Assembly: GCF_051521505.1 (NCBI RefSeq)
Contig: NZ_CP150356.1
Location: 10,974,001 to 11,038,000 of the forward strand
Source of the DNA: Sorangium sp025924095
Lineage (GTDB): Bacteria > Myxococcota_A > Polyangia > Polyangiales > Polyangiaceae
Reading direction: 5' to 3'
DNA length: 64,000 nt
A program made the translations under genes and the position numbers. Positions 35,477 to 45,955 of this stretch are shown piece by piece. Numbering within the stretch: position 1 is the first letter of the stretch; every line of letters starts with the position of its first letter. The notes under the pieces are model-generated. The model did not search any database, was not told the DNA's origin, and was given only the letters and a program-made list of their open reading frames with translations.

Positions 35477-37576
35477 ATGAACGGGGAGCCGATCCAAACC
35501 CTGACGTGCAGCGAGCCGAGCGCCGACCGGCCGTGCGGCGAACCGATGGCCGCGACAGCGCACCGCGCGCCGAGCGCCCTGCAGATGGGCCCGGAGTCGG
35601 CCGCCGCCCGCATTCGCGAGGCGCCCGGCGCAGGGCCGCCGTGCACGGAGCCGATCGCGCCCGCGGCGTGCGCGGAGAGAGCGGAGGAGGCGCCCGGGCC
35701 GGCGGTGGAGGAAGCCGCCGCTGCGGCGCCGCCTGCGAGCGACGAGGGCATCGCCGCGGCCCCGGCGCGCGCGAGCGGCGCGGGGCCGGGCGAGCTCTCA
35801 CCATCGCCGCCGAGGGCCCGCCTCGCGCGGCCGGGCGAGCTCTCGCCATCGCCGCCGAGGGCCCGCCTCGCGGGGCCGAGCGAGCTCTCGCCATCGCCGC
35901 CGAGGGCCCGCCTCGCGGGGCCGGGCGAGAGCTCGCCGTCGCCGAAGGCGAGCGTCTCGGGCTCGAGGGATCTCCCGCCCCCCTCCGGCGGCCTGCCGAC
36001 GCCGGATCACCTGCCTTTCTCGGCGCCGGATACGGCGGAATCAGCGCTCCGCGAGGCGCGCCTCCGGCCGATCGAACCGCTGCAGGAGGCGAAGGCCGCG
36101 CTCCGGGACCGGGCGCGGCAAAGCCCCGTCCTGCGGCTCGATTCCCCGGATTTCGATTGCAGCCATGTCCGGGTGCGCGAGGTGCGCGGCACCGAGGCCG
36201 TCGGCCAGCTCTTCTCGTTCGACATCGACGTCGTGTGCAGCGACGACGCCGAGCTCCCGATCGAGCAGGTGCTCGGGGCGACCGCGTCGCTCGTGTTCGA
36301 GGTCCAGGGCGCGGACGAACGGACCGTGTACGGGATGATCGCCGCGATCGAGGACGGGCACGAGACCGAGACCGCCTTCCGCTCCTACCGGCTCCGGCTC
36401 GTGCCGCGGGCGTTCCGCGCGACGCTCGTGGAGCTCCAGCAGGTCTTCCTCGACATCAGCGTGCCGGCGCTCATCCAGCAGAAGCTCGCGATGGTGGGGC
36501 TCGGGCCCGACGACGTGATGATGCGCCTCTACCGCGCTCACCCGGACCGGGAGATGATCGTCCAGTACAAGGAGACGGATCTGGCCTTCATCTCGCGGCT
36601 CGCCGAGCACCTCGGGATCTCCTTCTTCTTCGAGCACGAGTCGGGGCGCGACGTGATGGTCTTCACCGACGAGCAGACGGGCTTCCAGCCGCTGCCGGGC
36701 GGCGACGCGGTGGTGTTCCGGACGCGGGGCGAGCGGCGCGACGTGTTCGAGCTCAAGGAGCAGGCCAGGGCCTTCCCCGCGACGTACGTCATGCAGGAGT
36801 ACAACTACCGGACTCCCAGGCTCGATCTCACGGCAGCACACGAGTCGGCGGCGGGCCTCGGGGGCGGGGTGGTCGAGGTCGGCGCCCATCACAAGACGCC
36901 GGAGGAGGGCCAGCTGCTGGCGCAGATCCGCGCCGAGGAGCGCGCCTCATCGGGCCGCTATTTCGAGTGCCGGAGCGACGAGCTCCGGCTGATCCCGGGG
37001 GCCGTCTTCGCGCTCGAGGGCCACCCGCGGCTCGACGGGCAGCGGTTCCTTGTCGTCGAGGTGGAGCACCGCGCCGTGCAGCCGGTGGCCATCGAGGGCG
37101 GGGCCGGGCGCGAGCAGGAGTATGTCAATCGCGCGCGGCTCGTGCGCGCCGAGCAGGCCTATCGCCCCCCGCGGGCGACGCCGCGGCCGAAGATCCACGG
37201 GGTGGTGACGGCGCTCGTCGAGCCGCTCCCGAACGGAGAGATCGGGCAGACGTCGCCGATCGACGAGCAGGGGCGCTACCGGGTGCGCTTCCATTTCGAC
37301 GCGGGGGATCCCGCGTCCCGCGCGTTCCCCTCGCGGCTCGTGCGGATGATCCAGCCGCACGCCGGGCCGAACTACGGCGTCCATTTCCCGCTCAAGCCCG
37401 GGATCGAGGTGCTGATGGTCTTCGTGGACGGAGACCCCGATCGACCGATGATCGTGGGCGCCGCGCCCAACCCGATCACGCCGTCGCCGGTGACCCGGGA
37501 GGAGAACCTGATGCACCGGATCGAGACGTCGACCGGCATCCTCATCGAGATGAGGGACTGCCCGCCGCGAGGATGA
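35477..37576 (+). CDS. VgrG-type VI secretion spike protein, short C-terminus
   Basis: 699 residues from ATG at 35477; GTG at 35411 is an alternative start. The first ~215 residues are a Pro/Glu/Ala-rich extension with a 15-residue repeat (PGELSPSPPRARLAR type), not usual in VgrG. Residues ~215-560 match the gp27-like part (VRVREVRGTEAVGQLFSFDIDV, FISRLAEHLGISFFFEHE). Residues ~580-690 are the gp5/OB-fold part (GRYRVRFHFD, SRLVRMIQPHAGPNYGVHFP, VLMVFVDGDPDRPMIVGAA). It ends after IETSTGILIEMRDCPPRG, where most VgrGs continue into the beta-helix spike. VgrG trimers tip the type VI needle; this one may be truncated. Confidence 0.85.
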   Translation: MNGEPIQTLTCSEPSADRPCGEPMAATAHRAPSALQMGPESAAARIREAPGAGPPCTEPIAPAACAERAEEAPGPAVEEAAAAAPPASDEGIAAAPARASGAGPGELSPSPPRARLARPGELSPSPPRARLAGPSELSPSPPRARLAGPGESSPSPKASVSGSRDLPPPSGGLPTPDHLPFSAPDTAESALREARLRPIEPLQEAKAALRDRARQSPVLRLDSPDFDCSHVRVREVRGTEAVGQLFSFDIDVVCSDDAELPIEQVLGATASLVFEVQGADERTVYGMIAAIEDGHETETAFRSYRLRLVPRAFRATLVELQQVFLDISVPALIQQKLAMVGLGPDDVMMRLYRAHPDREMIVQYKETDLAFISRLAEHLGISFFFEHESGRDVMVFTDEQTGFQPLPGGDAVVFRTRGERRDVFELKEQARAFPATYVMQEYNYRTPRLDLTAAHESAAGLGGGVVEVGAHHKTPEEGQLLAQIRAEERASSGRYFECRSDELRLIPGAVFALEGHPRLDGQRFLVVEVEHRAVQPVAIEGGAGREQEYVNRARLVRAEQAYRPPRATPRPKIHGVVTALVEPLPNGEIGQTSPIDEQGRYRVRFHFDAGDPASRAFPSRLVRMIQPHAGPNYGVHFPLKPGIEVLMVFVDGDPDRPMIVGAAPNPITPSPVTREENLMHRIETSTGILIEMRDCPPRG
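35787..35940 (+). repeat. 45-bp tandem repeat in the VgrG extension
   Basis: Units with the same phase at 35792, 35837, 35882 and 35927 (GAGCTCTC or variant), the last degenerate. Frame-preserving; encodes a Pro/Ser/Arg-rich linker. Confidence 0.85.
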
Positions 37577-37610
37577 CGCCGCGCGCGCCCCCGTGCGGCC
37601 CGAGCGGCGC

Positions 37611-38309
37611 TCAGCGCTTGCGGGTGGCGCGGCTGCTCAGCCGGCTGATCGCGTCGCCTGCGGCCCAGGCGACGCGGGCGGCCGCGTTGAGCGAGCGGAC
37701 CACCGCCTCGGGCACCTGCGCGATCAGCCGCTCGAGATCGACGGGGCCGTCGATCGACGGCAGGAGCTGCTCCATCAGCTCGGCGAACAGGTCGTACTTG
37801 CGCGACAGGTCGTCGAGCCGCGCGCGCATCGCGTCGGCCTCCGGGCCCTGTGCGTCGCCGAGCAGCGCGAGCGCGCGCCGTGCGAGGGAGCGCTTGTCCT
37901 GCACCACGCGGCGCAGGCGGCCGAGGTAGGCGCCGACGATCACGTCGGGGTACTTGCCGCGCAGCGCGAACGAGTCGTGCCGCGCGCCCGACTCCCGCCG
38001 GCGCTCGATGATCCCGGCCGCCTCGAGGCCGCGCAGGTTCGCGAAGATGTTGCTCTTGGAGCGGCCGAGCTCCTGGCTGAGCTCATCCATCGAGCGCGGC
38101 ACGTCCGCCAGGTAGAGGGCCGCGACGACCTGCCCTCCGAGCCGGGTGATGCCGGGGAACGAGGCCGCGATCTCGGCGCCGACCCCCTCGAGCAGCGCCT
38201 TTCGCGCGGCCGTGACCCGCTCGTCCGAGGCTGGGCCGTCGCCCCCTTCGCTCGCTGCGGGCGGCTGCGGCGGATGCGCGGTCGGCGACGTCGGCCTGCG
38301 GGCGGTCAT
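37611..38309 (-). CDS. GbsR/MarR-type transcription regulator
   Basis: 232 residues from ATG at 38309. A ~25-residue Pro-rich start is followed by a winged HTH at about 45-110: GGQVVAALYLADVPRSMDEL and LGRSKSNIFANLRGLEAAGI are typical of the GbsR branch of MarR regulators. A long helical second half probably dimerises. The family controls osmoprotectant and redox-type genes in other bacteria. Here the nearest candidate target is the TlpA-like gene upstream on the same strand (about 160 bp away), but no operator was identified. Convergent with VgrG. Confidence 0.72.
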   Translation of the reverse strand: MTARRPTSPTAHPPQPPAASEGGDGPASDERVTAARKALLEGVGAEIAASFPGITRLGGQVVAALYLADVPRSMDELSQELGRSKSNIFANLRGLEAAGIIERRRESGARHDSFALRGKYPDVIVGAYLGRLRRVVQDKRSLARRALALLGDAQGPEADAMRARLDDLSRKYDLFAELMEQLLPSIDGPVDLERLIAQVPEAVVRSLNAAARVAWAAGDAISRLSSRATRKR

Positions 38310-38368
38310 GATGGGTGACTCACATAACGATCTTTCGGGAAAGCGCCAAGCGGCGAGCGTGCCCCGCG

Positions 38369-38416
38369 CTCCCGGTGCGTGCCCCGCATGCGCTCCCGGT
38401 GCGTGCCCCGCATGCG
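38369..38416. repeat. 24-bp direct duplication
   Basis: Two exact adjacent copies of a 24-bp unit beginning CTCCCGGTGCGTGCCCCGCA, between the TlpA-like and GbsR-type genes; a partial third follows. Confidence 0.8.
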
Positions 38417-38468
38417 CTCCCTGCGCGTCCCGCGCTCCCTGCCGGATTGCCCCGCCGCCGGAGCCCGC

Positions 38469-39131
38469 TCAGGAATCGTCGGTGCAGAGGCCCGCGAAGC
38501 CGCCGCGCGGCTGCCCCTTGAAGATCTCGACCGGGCACCCGCCCCAGCGCGAGACCATCTCGCCCACGTCGATGGCCAGGCTGTTCGACCAGTCCCGCGC
38601 CCCGTCGAAGCGGGCCCGGATGATCCCGTTCGGGTCGATGATCCACGTCTCCGGGAAGAGCTGCGTGCCGTACTTGTCCAGCACGACCTTGGACTCGGGA
38701 TCGAAGAGGACCGGGAACGGCGGATCCCCGTTCAGGGCCACCTTGAGCGCGTCGCGCACGTCGTCCGGCCCCTCGTCGGTCGAGACCGTGAGGAGGACGA
38801 TGTCGTTGCGCGACCGGGCGATCCGGCCGAGCTCCGCGAGCGCCGGCATCTCCTCGAGGCACGGGCCGCAGGTCTTGGTCCAGAAGTTCAGGAAGACCGT
38901 CTTGCCCCGGAAGGACGACAGCCGGACGGGCTTGCCGTTCATGTCCGGCAGCTCGAAGTCCGGCGCGAGCCGGTCGCGGCCGGCGTACGCGGGGCGCAGC
39001 GCGCACATGGCCTTGCAGCCGGTGCTGCGCTGGTCATTCTGCGCCGCGTGCACGAAGCCGTACACGGCGACGGCAGCGACGAGGATGAAGAGGATCTGCG
39101 CGATTGTCGTCCACTTCACGGGGGTGGCCAT
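38469..39131 (-). CDS. TlpA-like thiol-disulfide oxidoreductase
   Basis: 220 residues from ATG at 39131. Membrane anchor at about residues 10-29, then a thioredoxin fold with the active-site CGPC at residues 88-91 (NFWTKTCGPCLEEMP) and the cis-Pro region FPETWIIDPNG. It should act on the outer face of the inner membrane, reducing or isomerising disulfides, or in cytochrome c or metal-centre maturation. Two extra cysteines at about 39 and 43 (GCKAMC) precede the fold. A glutaredoxin-like gene lies immediately upstream on the same strand, making a small redox pair. Confidence 0.85.
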   Translation of the reverse strand: MATPVKWTTIAQILFILVAAVAVYGFVHAAQNDQRSTGCKAMCALRPAYAGRDRLAPDFELPDMNGKPVRLSSFRGKTVFLNFWTKTCGPCLEEMPALAELGRIARSRNDIVLLTVSTDEGPDDVRDALKVALNGDPPFPVLFDPESKVVLDKYGTQLFPETWIIDPNGIIRARFDGARDWSNSLAIDVGEMVSRWGGCPVEIFKGQPRGGFAGLCTDDS

Positions 39132-39186
39132 AGCCTAGCGCGACGCGGGGTGAAAGCGGGCCGAACCGTCCCGGCGCGACAGAATG

Positions 39187-39435
39187 TCACCCCGGGCTGG
39201 AGAGCAGCCGCTCGAGCCGCTGCTCGTCGACGCGGTATTTCATGATCTTCCGCCCATCCAGCTCGACCACGGGGACCTCCCAGTCGTACAGCGCTCGCTT
39301 CTCCGCGCCGGCCTCGCGGTCCAGGTCGACGACGGCGAGCTCGAACGGGAGGCGGGCGCGCACGCGCTCGAGCGCGGCGTGGGCGTCCTCGCAGAGGTGG
39401 CAGCGCTCGCGCGTGAACAGCGTCAGCCTCTTCAT
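39187..39435 (-). CDS. Glutaredoxin-like protein
   Basis: 82 residues from ATG at 39435, with GGAGG six bases upstream. LTLFTRERCHLCEDA gives a CxxC active site at residues 12-15; VPVVELDGRKI is the cis-Pro and glutathione-binding strand. Length and motifs match the small glutaredoxin/DUF836 group (CHLC type). Probably a cytosolic thiol reductant; substrates unknown. It lies between the radical SAM gene and the TlpA-like gene, all on the minus strand. Confidence 0.82.
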   Translation of the reverse strand: MKRLTLFTRERCHLCEDAHAALERVRARLPFELAVVDLDREAGAEKRALYDWEVPVVELDGRKIMKYRVDEQRLERLLSSPG

Positions 39436-39465
39436 CGGCTCCTCCGGGGCGGCGGCCCGCCCCGC

Positions 39466-40965
<1,500 letters not shown>

Positions 40966-40979
40966 CGACGGAGCGTCCC

Positions 40980-43463
40980 TCAGGGGACGTTCAGGCGCAA
41001 GGACGCCCGGTCCGGCGCCGGGCTCGGCGGCTGGCCCGGGCGGGACCAGAGGACGCGCTCGCCGTCGGTCTCCCAGACCAGGGCGCCGCCGCGGTCCATG
41101 CGCGCGATCGCCACGCCGCGGGCCGACAGGCGGGAGATCACCTCGGGGCTCGGGTGCCCGAAGCGGTTGCGGACGCCGCAGGACACGGCGGCGACCGAGG
41201 GGTCGACGGCCGCGAGGAGCGCCGCGCCGGTCGAGGTCCGGCTGCCGTGGTGCCCCACCTTGAGCAGGTCGGCGCGCAGCGCGGCGCCGTGGTGCGCCAC
41301 GAGCGCGTCCTCGGCCTCGTGCTCCGCGTCGCCCACGAGCAGCGCGGAACGAGCCCCGTAGGTGATGCGCAGGACGAGCGAGTTGTCGTTGGCGCCGCGG
41401 TCGGGGTGGAGCTCGGGGCACGGCGCGAGCACCTCGATCGTCGCCCCCGAGAGCCCCCGCGGCCTGCCGCACAGCGAGGCGGGCCCCACGATGGGCACGC
41501 CGCGCCGGCGCAGGTCCGAGAGCAGCTTGGCGTACACGGGGCCCGCGCCCTCGGCCTCGCCCTGGCCGGTGTCCCAGAGCTCGCCGACCTCCACGCCCTC
41601 GACCACGGCGGGCAGGCCCCCGAAGTGATCCGGGTGCGGGTGCGAGAGGACGACCGCGTCGAGGCGCGCGCGGCGGCGCGACCGCAAGAGCGGCCGGATG
41701 ACGCGCGCGCCCGGATCGACCGGGCTGCCCACGAAGCCGCCCGCGTCGACGAGCATCGCGCCGCCCTCGGGCAGGTCGATCAGGATGGCGTCGCCTTGCC
41801 CCACGTCGAGGACGTTGACGCGCAGCACGCCGCGCGGCGCGCCGGCGCGCACGGCGACGACCTCGAGCAGCAGCCACGCGGCGGCGCCGGCCGCGAGCGC
41901 GGCGAGCCGGCGGCCGCGCCGCTCCGCGGCCCACGCGAGCGCGATCGCGGCGGCGAGCGCGGCCAGCTGGGCGGGCGACGGCTCGGGCAGGCGCAGCACC
42001 GCGCCGGTCTCCGCCGAGGCGCGGGCGACGGCGCGCACCGCGAGCAGCGCGCCCGACCCGACGAGCGCGCACCCGCGCTCGACCGGCGGCGCCCACCAGA
42101 GCACCGCGTGCGCGAGGCAGAACGGGAGCGCCGCCAGCTCGCCGATCGGCGCGGCGACAACGTTCGCCGCCACGCCGAGCAGCGGGAACGTCTCGCCGGT
42201 CATGAGCAGCAGCGGCGCGCACCCGAACATGGCGGCGAGCGTCGTCGCGAGGGGCGCGAGGAGCTTGCGCGCCAGCGCGCGCGGCGACGCGCCGAGCCCC
42301 CCGCCCTCGGCGCCGCCGTCGCCGCGCCCTCGCTCGCCGGGGACGAGCACCGCGGCGAGCGGCCGCTGCAGCCAGAGCAGCCCGGCGGTCGCGGCCGCGG
42401 AGAGGCCGAACGAGAGATCGCACGCGACGAGCGGGTCGACCGCGGCCGCGCCCGCGAGCGACAGGGCGAAGTTGCGCACGCCCACCGGACGGAGGCCCAG
42501 GAGCCGGGCGCCCATCGCGCAGCTGAGCATCGCCGCGGCGCGCATCGCCGATCCGCCGCCGCCGGCGAAGTCGGCGTAGAGCCACGCGGCCGGCACGCAC
42601 AGGGCCGCGGTGATGCGGCCCGCGTCCCACCGCGCCGCGATCGGGCCGACGCGGACGAGGATCGCGCGCAGGACCGCGGCGAAGCCCGCCACCGCGAGGA
42701 TCAGGTGCGTCCCCGACACCGCGAGCAGGTGCGCGAGGCCGCTCTCGCGGAAGGCGTCCTGGTCCTCGGGCGCGAGATCGGTCTCGCCGAGCACGAGCGC
42801 GCGCCCGAGCGCGACAGCGTCGGGGTGGAACGTCGCCTCGATGCGCGCCCGCACGCGGCCCCGCGCGCGGTCGACGGCCGCCCCGATCGACCGCCCCTCC
42901 ACGGTCCGCCGCGCGTCGACGATCGTCCCGCTCGCGACGATCCCGCTCCGCGCGATCGCGGCGGTCGCGTCGCGGAGCCCCTCGTTGCGGAACAGGTGGA
43001 TCGGCGCGAGGTCCACGACGATCTCGAGTTGGTCTCCGCGCGCGAGATCCAGCGGCGCCCCGTAGAGGCGCGCCCGGAGCGGCCCCGGCAGCGCTCGCCC
43101 GCCGCACGTCCCGCCGGTGAGCTCCACGTCGATGCGCGAGGCCGGCTCCTCGCCCGCCTCCCGCTGCGCCGCCCCGACCACGATGGGCGAGCTGACGATC
43201 GCGGCCGTCACCTCGCAGCGCGCCGGCGGGTGCAGCAGCGCGGCGGCGCCATCGTAGAGGCCGCCCGCGCCGTCGAGCAGCGCGCGGGCGCGGAGGCCGC
43301 CGGCGACGAGCGCCACCGCGGCGGCGGCGAGCGCCGCGTGGCCGGCCCGGCGGCGGAGCGCCGCGGCGGCGAGCGCCGCGCCGAGCGCCGTGGCCAGCGG
43401 AGAGAGAGCGAGCGGCGCGCCCGCGGCGAGCGCGAGCCCGAAGAGCAGGACCGGGTCGATCAC
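40980..43463 (-). CDS. comEC: DNA uptake channel ComEC/Rec2
   Basis: 827 residues from GTG at 43463, where the first membrane helix begins; GTG at 43505 would add 14 residues. The protein has a short N-terminal membrane pair, the OB-like soluble region, the Competence multi-helix domain (FRESGLAHLLAVSGTHL is the signature), and a C-terminal metallo-beta-lactamase-like domain (LDVGQGDAILIDLPEG, SHPHPDHFGGL, KVGHHGS). ComEC imports single-stranded DNA across the inner membrane during transformation. The signature residues and metal motifs are all present, so it looks functional. No other competence gene is nearby. A 6-bp stem-loop at 40974-40989 spans its stop codon. Confidence 0.93.
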   Translation of the reverse strand: MIDPVLLFGLALAAGAPLALSPLATALGAALAAAALRRRAGHAALAAAAVALVAGGLRARALLDGAGGLYDGAAALLHPPARCEVTAAIVSSPIVVGAAQREAGEEPASRIDVELTGGTCGGRALPGPLRARLYGAPLDLARGDQLEIVVDLAPIHLFRNEGLRDATAAIARSGIVASGTIVDARRTVEGRSIGAAVDRARGRVRARIEATFHPDAVALGRALVLGETDLAPEDQDAFRESGLAHLLAVSGTHLILAVAGFAAVLRAILVRVGPIAARWDAGRITAALCVPAAWLYADFAGGGGSAMRAAAMLSCAMGARLLGLRPVGVRNFALSLAGAAAVDPLVACDLSFGLSAAATAGLLWLQRPLAAVLVPGERGRGDGGAEGGGLGASPRALARKLLAPLATTLAAMFGCAPLLLMTGETFPLLGVAANVVAAPIGELAALPFCLAHAVLWWAPPVERGCALVGSGALLAVRAVARASAETGAVLRLPEPSPAQLAALAAAIALAWAAERRGRRLAALAAGAAAWLLLEVVAVRAGAPRGVLRVNVLDVGQGDAILIDLPEGGAMLVDAGGFVGSPVDPGARVIRPLLRSRRRARLDAVVLSHPHPDHFGGLPAVVEGVEVGELWDTGQGEAEGAGPVYAKLLSDLRRRGVPIVGPASLCGRPRGLSGATIEVLAPCPELHPDRGANDNSLVLRITYGARSALLVGDAEHEAEDALVAHHGAALRADLLKVGHHGSRTSTGAALLAAVDPSVAAVSCGVRNRFGHPSPEVISRLSARGVAIARMDRGGALVWETDGERVLWSRPGQPPSPAPDRASLRLNVP

Positions 43464-43680
43464 GGCCGCACCGCCCCGCAACACCCGGACCGCGCACGTT
43501 TTCACGGCTTTTCACGGCGGAGCCGATCGCCCTGCCCCTGGCGCCGCCATGGCGGATCCGGCGTTCGTCGGTTACCTGATGAGTCTGAAAGGCCTCTGAA
43601 ACGACCTCTTGATGTGGCGCATGCAACGAGCCGAATCGCTCATCGCGCCGGGCGCGCGTGCATGACCGCATATTCCCCTC

Positions 43681-43686
43681 TAGAAT
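43681..43686 (+). promoter_or_regulatory. Possible -10 box for the MYXO-CTERM protease
   Basis: TAGAAT, a good sigma-70 type -10, 61 bp before the start codon in an A+T-richer patch. The matching -35 is weak. Confidence 0.3.
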
Positions 43687-43746
43687 CATCTGCTCGGCGC
43701 GGCGCCTCGCGGCTCGCACCTACATTGCAGTACTTGGAGGCTCTCG

Positions 43747-44958
43747 ATGTCGTTTTGCTCGCCCAGAGTCACCTTGATTCTTGCCCTGGGACTCACTTCA
43801 ACAGCGTGCAGCTCGGCCCTGGAGGAGCCCCCTGACGAGACCGGAGAGACGCGCGATGCCATCCGGGACGGCTATCTGGACAACGGCGACAGGGCCGTCG
43901 TGGGCATCTACAATGACGAGATCGGCGCCATCTGCACCGGTAGCCTGATCGCCCCGAACGTGGTGCTGACGGCCCGGCACTGCGTATCGGACATGGCCAA
44001 TGAGCTCGACGGCCAGATCACCTGCCGCTCCACGACATTCACGGATACGCACCTGGCGCGGCGGATCTTCGTGACGACCGACGCCGAGATCGGCGCGTCC
44101 TCGCGCTATTACGGCGGCAGCGAGCTCGTGCTGCTCCCCGGCAGCGGGGCGGACAGCTTCTGCGGCAACGACCAGGCGATCCTGATCCTGGACGAGCTGA
44201 TCCCGGAGAGCGAGGCCGTGCCGCTCGTGCCGCGCGTCGATGTGCCGCTCGCGGTGGGCGAGGAGTATTATGCGGTCGGCTTCGGGGCGACGAACGACAT
44301 GAGCACCGGCGCGGGCCTGCGGCGACGCCGCGACAACCTCTTCATCGACTGCGTGTCCGACGGCTGCCCGGCGTCCATGGTGAAGGCGACCGAGTGGGTC
44401 GGGGACACGGGCATCTGCGAGGGGGACTCGGGCGGGCCCAGCCTCGATCTGATGCACCGCGTGATCGGCGTGACCTCGCGCGGGGCCGAGCGCTGCGAGT
44501 ATCCGATTTACGGCTATGTGTACGGCTGGGCGGAATGGATCAAGGAGGCGACCCTGCATGCCGCCGAGCTCGGAGGGTACGAGGCGCCGCGCTGGGCGAC
44601 CGGCTTCCCCACCGATCCCGTCTACTCGGCGGAGGTCGGCGCCGCCTGCGAGCAGCCGGAGCAGTGCTTGACGAACGCTTGCCTCGACGGCTACTGCACC
44701 CGCCCGTGCAGCGAGGTCGCGACGTGCCCGAGCGGCTACAGCTGCAACGAAGAGCTCGGCTTCTGCGCGAAGCTCCCGGAGCCGCCGCCCGAGGACGACG
44801 GTGGAGACGACGGCGCCGGTGAGGACGACGCATCGAGCGGGTCGTGCAGCCTCCACTCGAGGCCTGACCCGACAAAGCCGGTCCCCTGGCTGCTCGGCGC
44901 GGCGGGCCTGGGCGCCGTGGCGAGCCTGCGGCGGCGCCGCCGGGACCGGCTTGGCTGA
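43747..44958 (+). CDS. Trypsin-like protease with MYXO-CTERM-like anchor
   Basis: 403 residues. ATG at 43747 has GGAGG six bases upstream. Signal sequence with a lipobox-like STAC (Cys21). Chymotrypsin-family triad: His78 in LTARHC, Asp in GNDQAILIL, Ser in CEGDSGGP. Residues ~290-345 are a Cys-rich module, followed by an acidic Gly/Asp linker. The end reads GSCSLHSRPD, a hydrophobic stretch (VPWLLGAAGLGAVASL), then RRRRRDRLG, matching the MYXO-CTERM sorting signal used by myxobacteria for surface anchoring. The protein is probably displayed outside the outer membrane, acting on external proteins. Confidence 0.88.
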   Translation: MSFCSPRVTLILALGLTSTACSSALEEPPDETGETRDAIRDGYLDNGDRAVVGIYNDEIGAICTGSLIAPNVVLTARHCVSDMANELDGQITCRSTTFTDTHLARRIFVTTDAEIGASSRYYGGSELVLLPGSGADSFCGNDQAILILDELIPESEAVPLVPRVDVPLAVGEEYYAVGFGATNDMSTGAGLRRRRDNLFIDCVSDGCPASMVKATEWVGDTGICEGDSGGPSLDLMHRVIGVTSRGAERCEYPIYGYVYGWAEWIKEATLHAAELGGYEAPRWATGFPTDPVYSAEVGAACEQPEQCLTNACLDGYCTRPCSEVATCPSGYSCNEELGFCAKLPEPPPEDDGGDDGAGEDDASSGSCSLHSRPDPTKPVPWLLGAAGLGAVASLRRRRRDRLG

Positions 44959-45955
44959 AGGGCGAAGCGCGTCTTCTTCTTCTCGCGCGCGGGGCACCGC
45001 GCTCCGGCGGCGAGGAGCGCTCGCGGCGCTCGCCGCGGTCGCGCTCGCGGCGTGCGGGCGTCGGGCCCCGGCGGCGCAGGGCGGCGCGCGCGTCGTCTCC
45101 CTGTCGCCCAGCACCACCGAGGCGGTCTGCGCGATCGGGGCCGGCGCGGCGCTCGTCGGCCGCTCGCGCCACTGCGACCACCCGCCCGAGGTGCTCCGCC
45201 TGCCCAGCGTCGGCGGCTACGCCGATCCGAGCATCGAGGCGATCATCGCGCTCTCGCCGACCCTCGTCGTCGGCGCCCACGGCCCCGCGGGGCCGGCGCT
45301 GGACGAGACGCTGCGCGGGCACGGGATCGCGACCTGCTTCCCCGAGACCGAGTCGCTCGCCCAGATCGAGGCGATGCTCGCGGAGCTCGGCCGGCGGCTC
45401 GACGCGGTGCCCGGCGCCGAGCAAGCGATCGGCCGGATCCGCGCTCGTCGCCAGGCGGTCGAGCAGGCCGTGAAGGGGATGCCGCGCGTCCGGGTCGCCA
45501 TGCTGTTCGACACCTCACCCATCTTCGCCGCGGGTCCCGGCAGCTTCGCCGATGAGCTCCTCCGGCTCGCCGGCGGCGAGAACGCGATCGCCCGCGGCGG
45601 CGCCTACCCGTCGATCAGCGTCGAGCACCTGCTCGCGCTGGATCCCGATGTGCTGCTCGACGGCACCGGCGAGGCCGGCGGGCTCGGCGCCTCCAGGCTG
45701 GCGATGCTCCGGGACGCGCTCGGCTGGAGATCCCTGCGCGCCGTGCGCGAGGGGCGCGTGCGCCCGCTCCGCGCCGACGTCGTGCTGCGCCCGGGCCCGC
45801 GCATCGGCGACGGGCTCGCCGCCGTCGCCCGGGCGCTCCACGGCGACGCGCTTTCGCTCTCCGACGCGGCGGCCGCCCCCGACCCCCGGGACGGCGGCGC
45901 GGCCCCCGCGCCCCCTTCGCCCTCTTCGCCCTCTTCGCCTCCGAGGGCGCCGTGA
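44951..45955 (+). CDS. BtuF-like periplasmic binding lipoprotein
   Basis: 334 residues if TTG at 44951 is used, overlapping the preceding stop; the start is uncertain. Signal ends ALAAC (Cys35). The fold is the helix-linked binding protein class for cobalamin and siderophore uptake: RVVSLSPSTTEAVCAIGAG, LVVGAHGPAGPALDETL, MLFDTSPIFAAGPGSFADEL and LDPDVLLDGTG. The ligand is probably cobalamin or an iron chelate. No permease or ATPase gene accompanies it here. Its end overlaps tlyA by four bases (GTGA), coupling the two. Confidence 0.8.
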   Translation: MAEGRSASSSSRARGTALRRRGALAALAAVALAACGRRAPAAQGGARVVSLSPSTTEAVCAIGAGAALVGRSRHCDHPPEVLRLPSVGGYADPSIEAIIALSPTLVVGAHGPAGPALDETLRGHGIATCFPETESLAQIEAMLAELGRRLDAVPGAEQAIGRIRARRQAVEQAVKGMPRVRVAMLFDTSPIFAAGPGSFADELLRLAGGENAIARGGAYPSISVEHLLALDPDVLLDGTGEAGGLGASRLAMLRDALGWRSLRAVREGRVRPLRADVVLRPGPRIGDGLAAVARALHGDALSLSDAAAAPDPRDGGAAPAPPSPSSPSSPPRAP

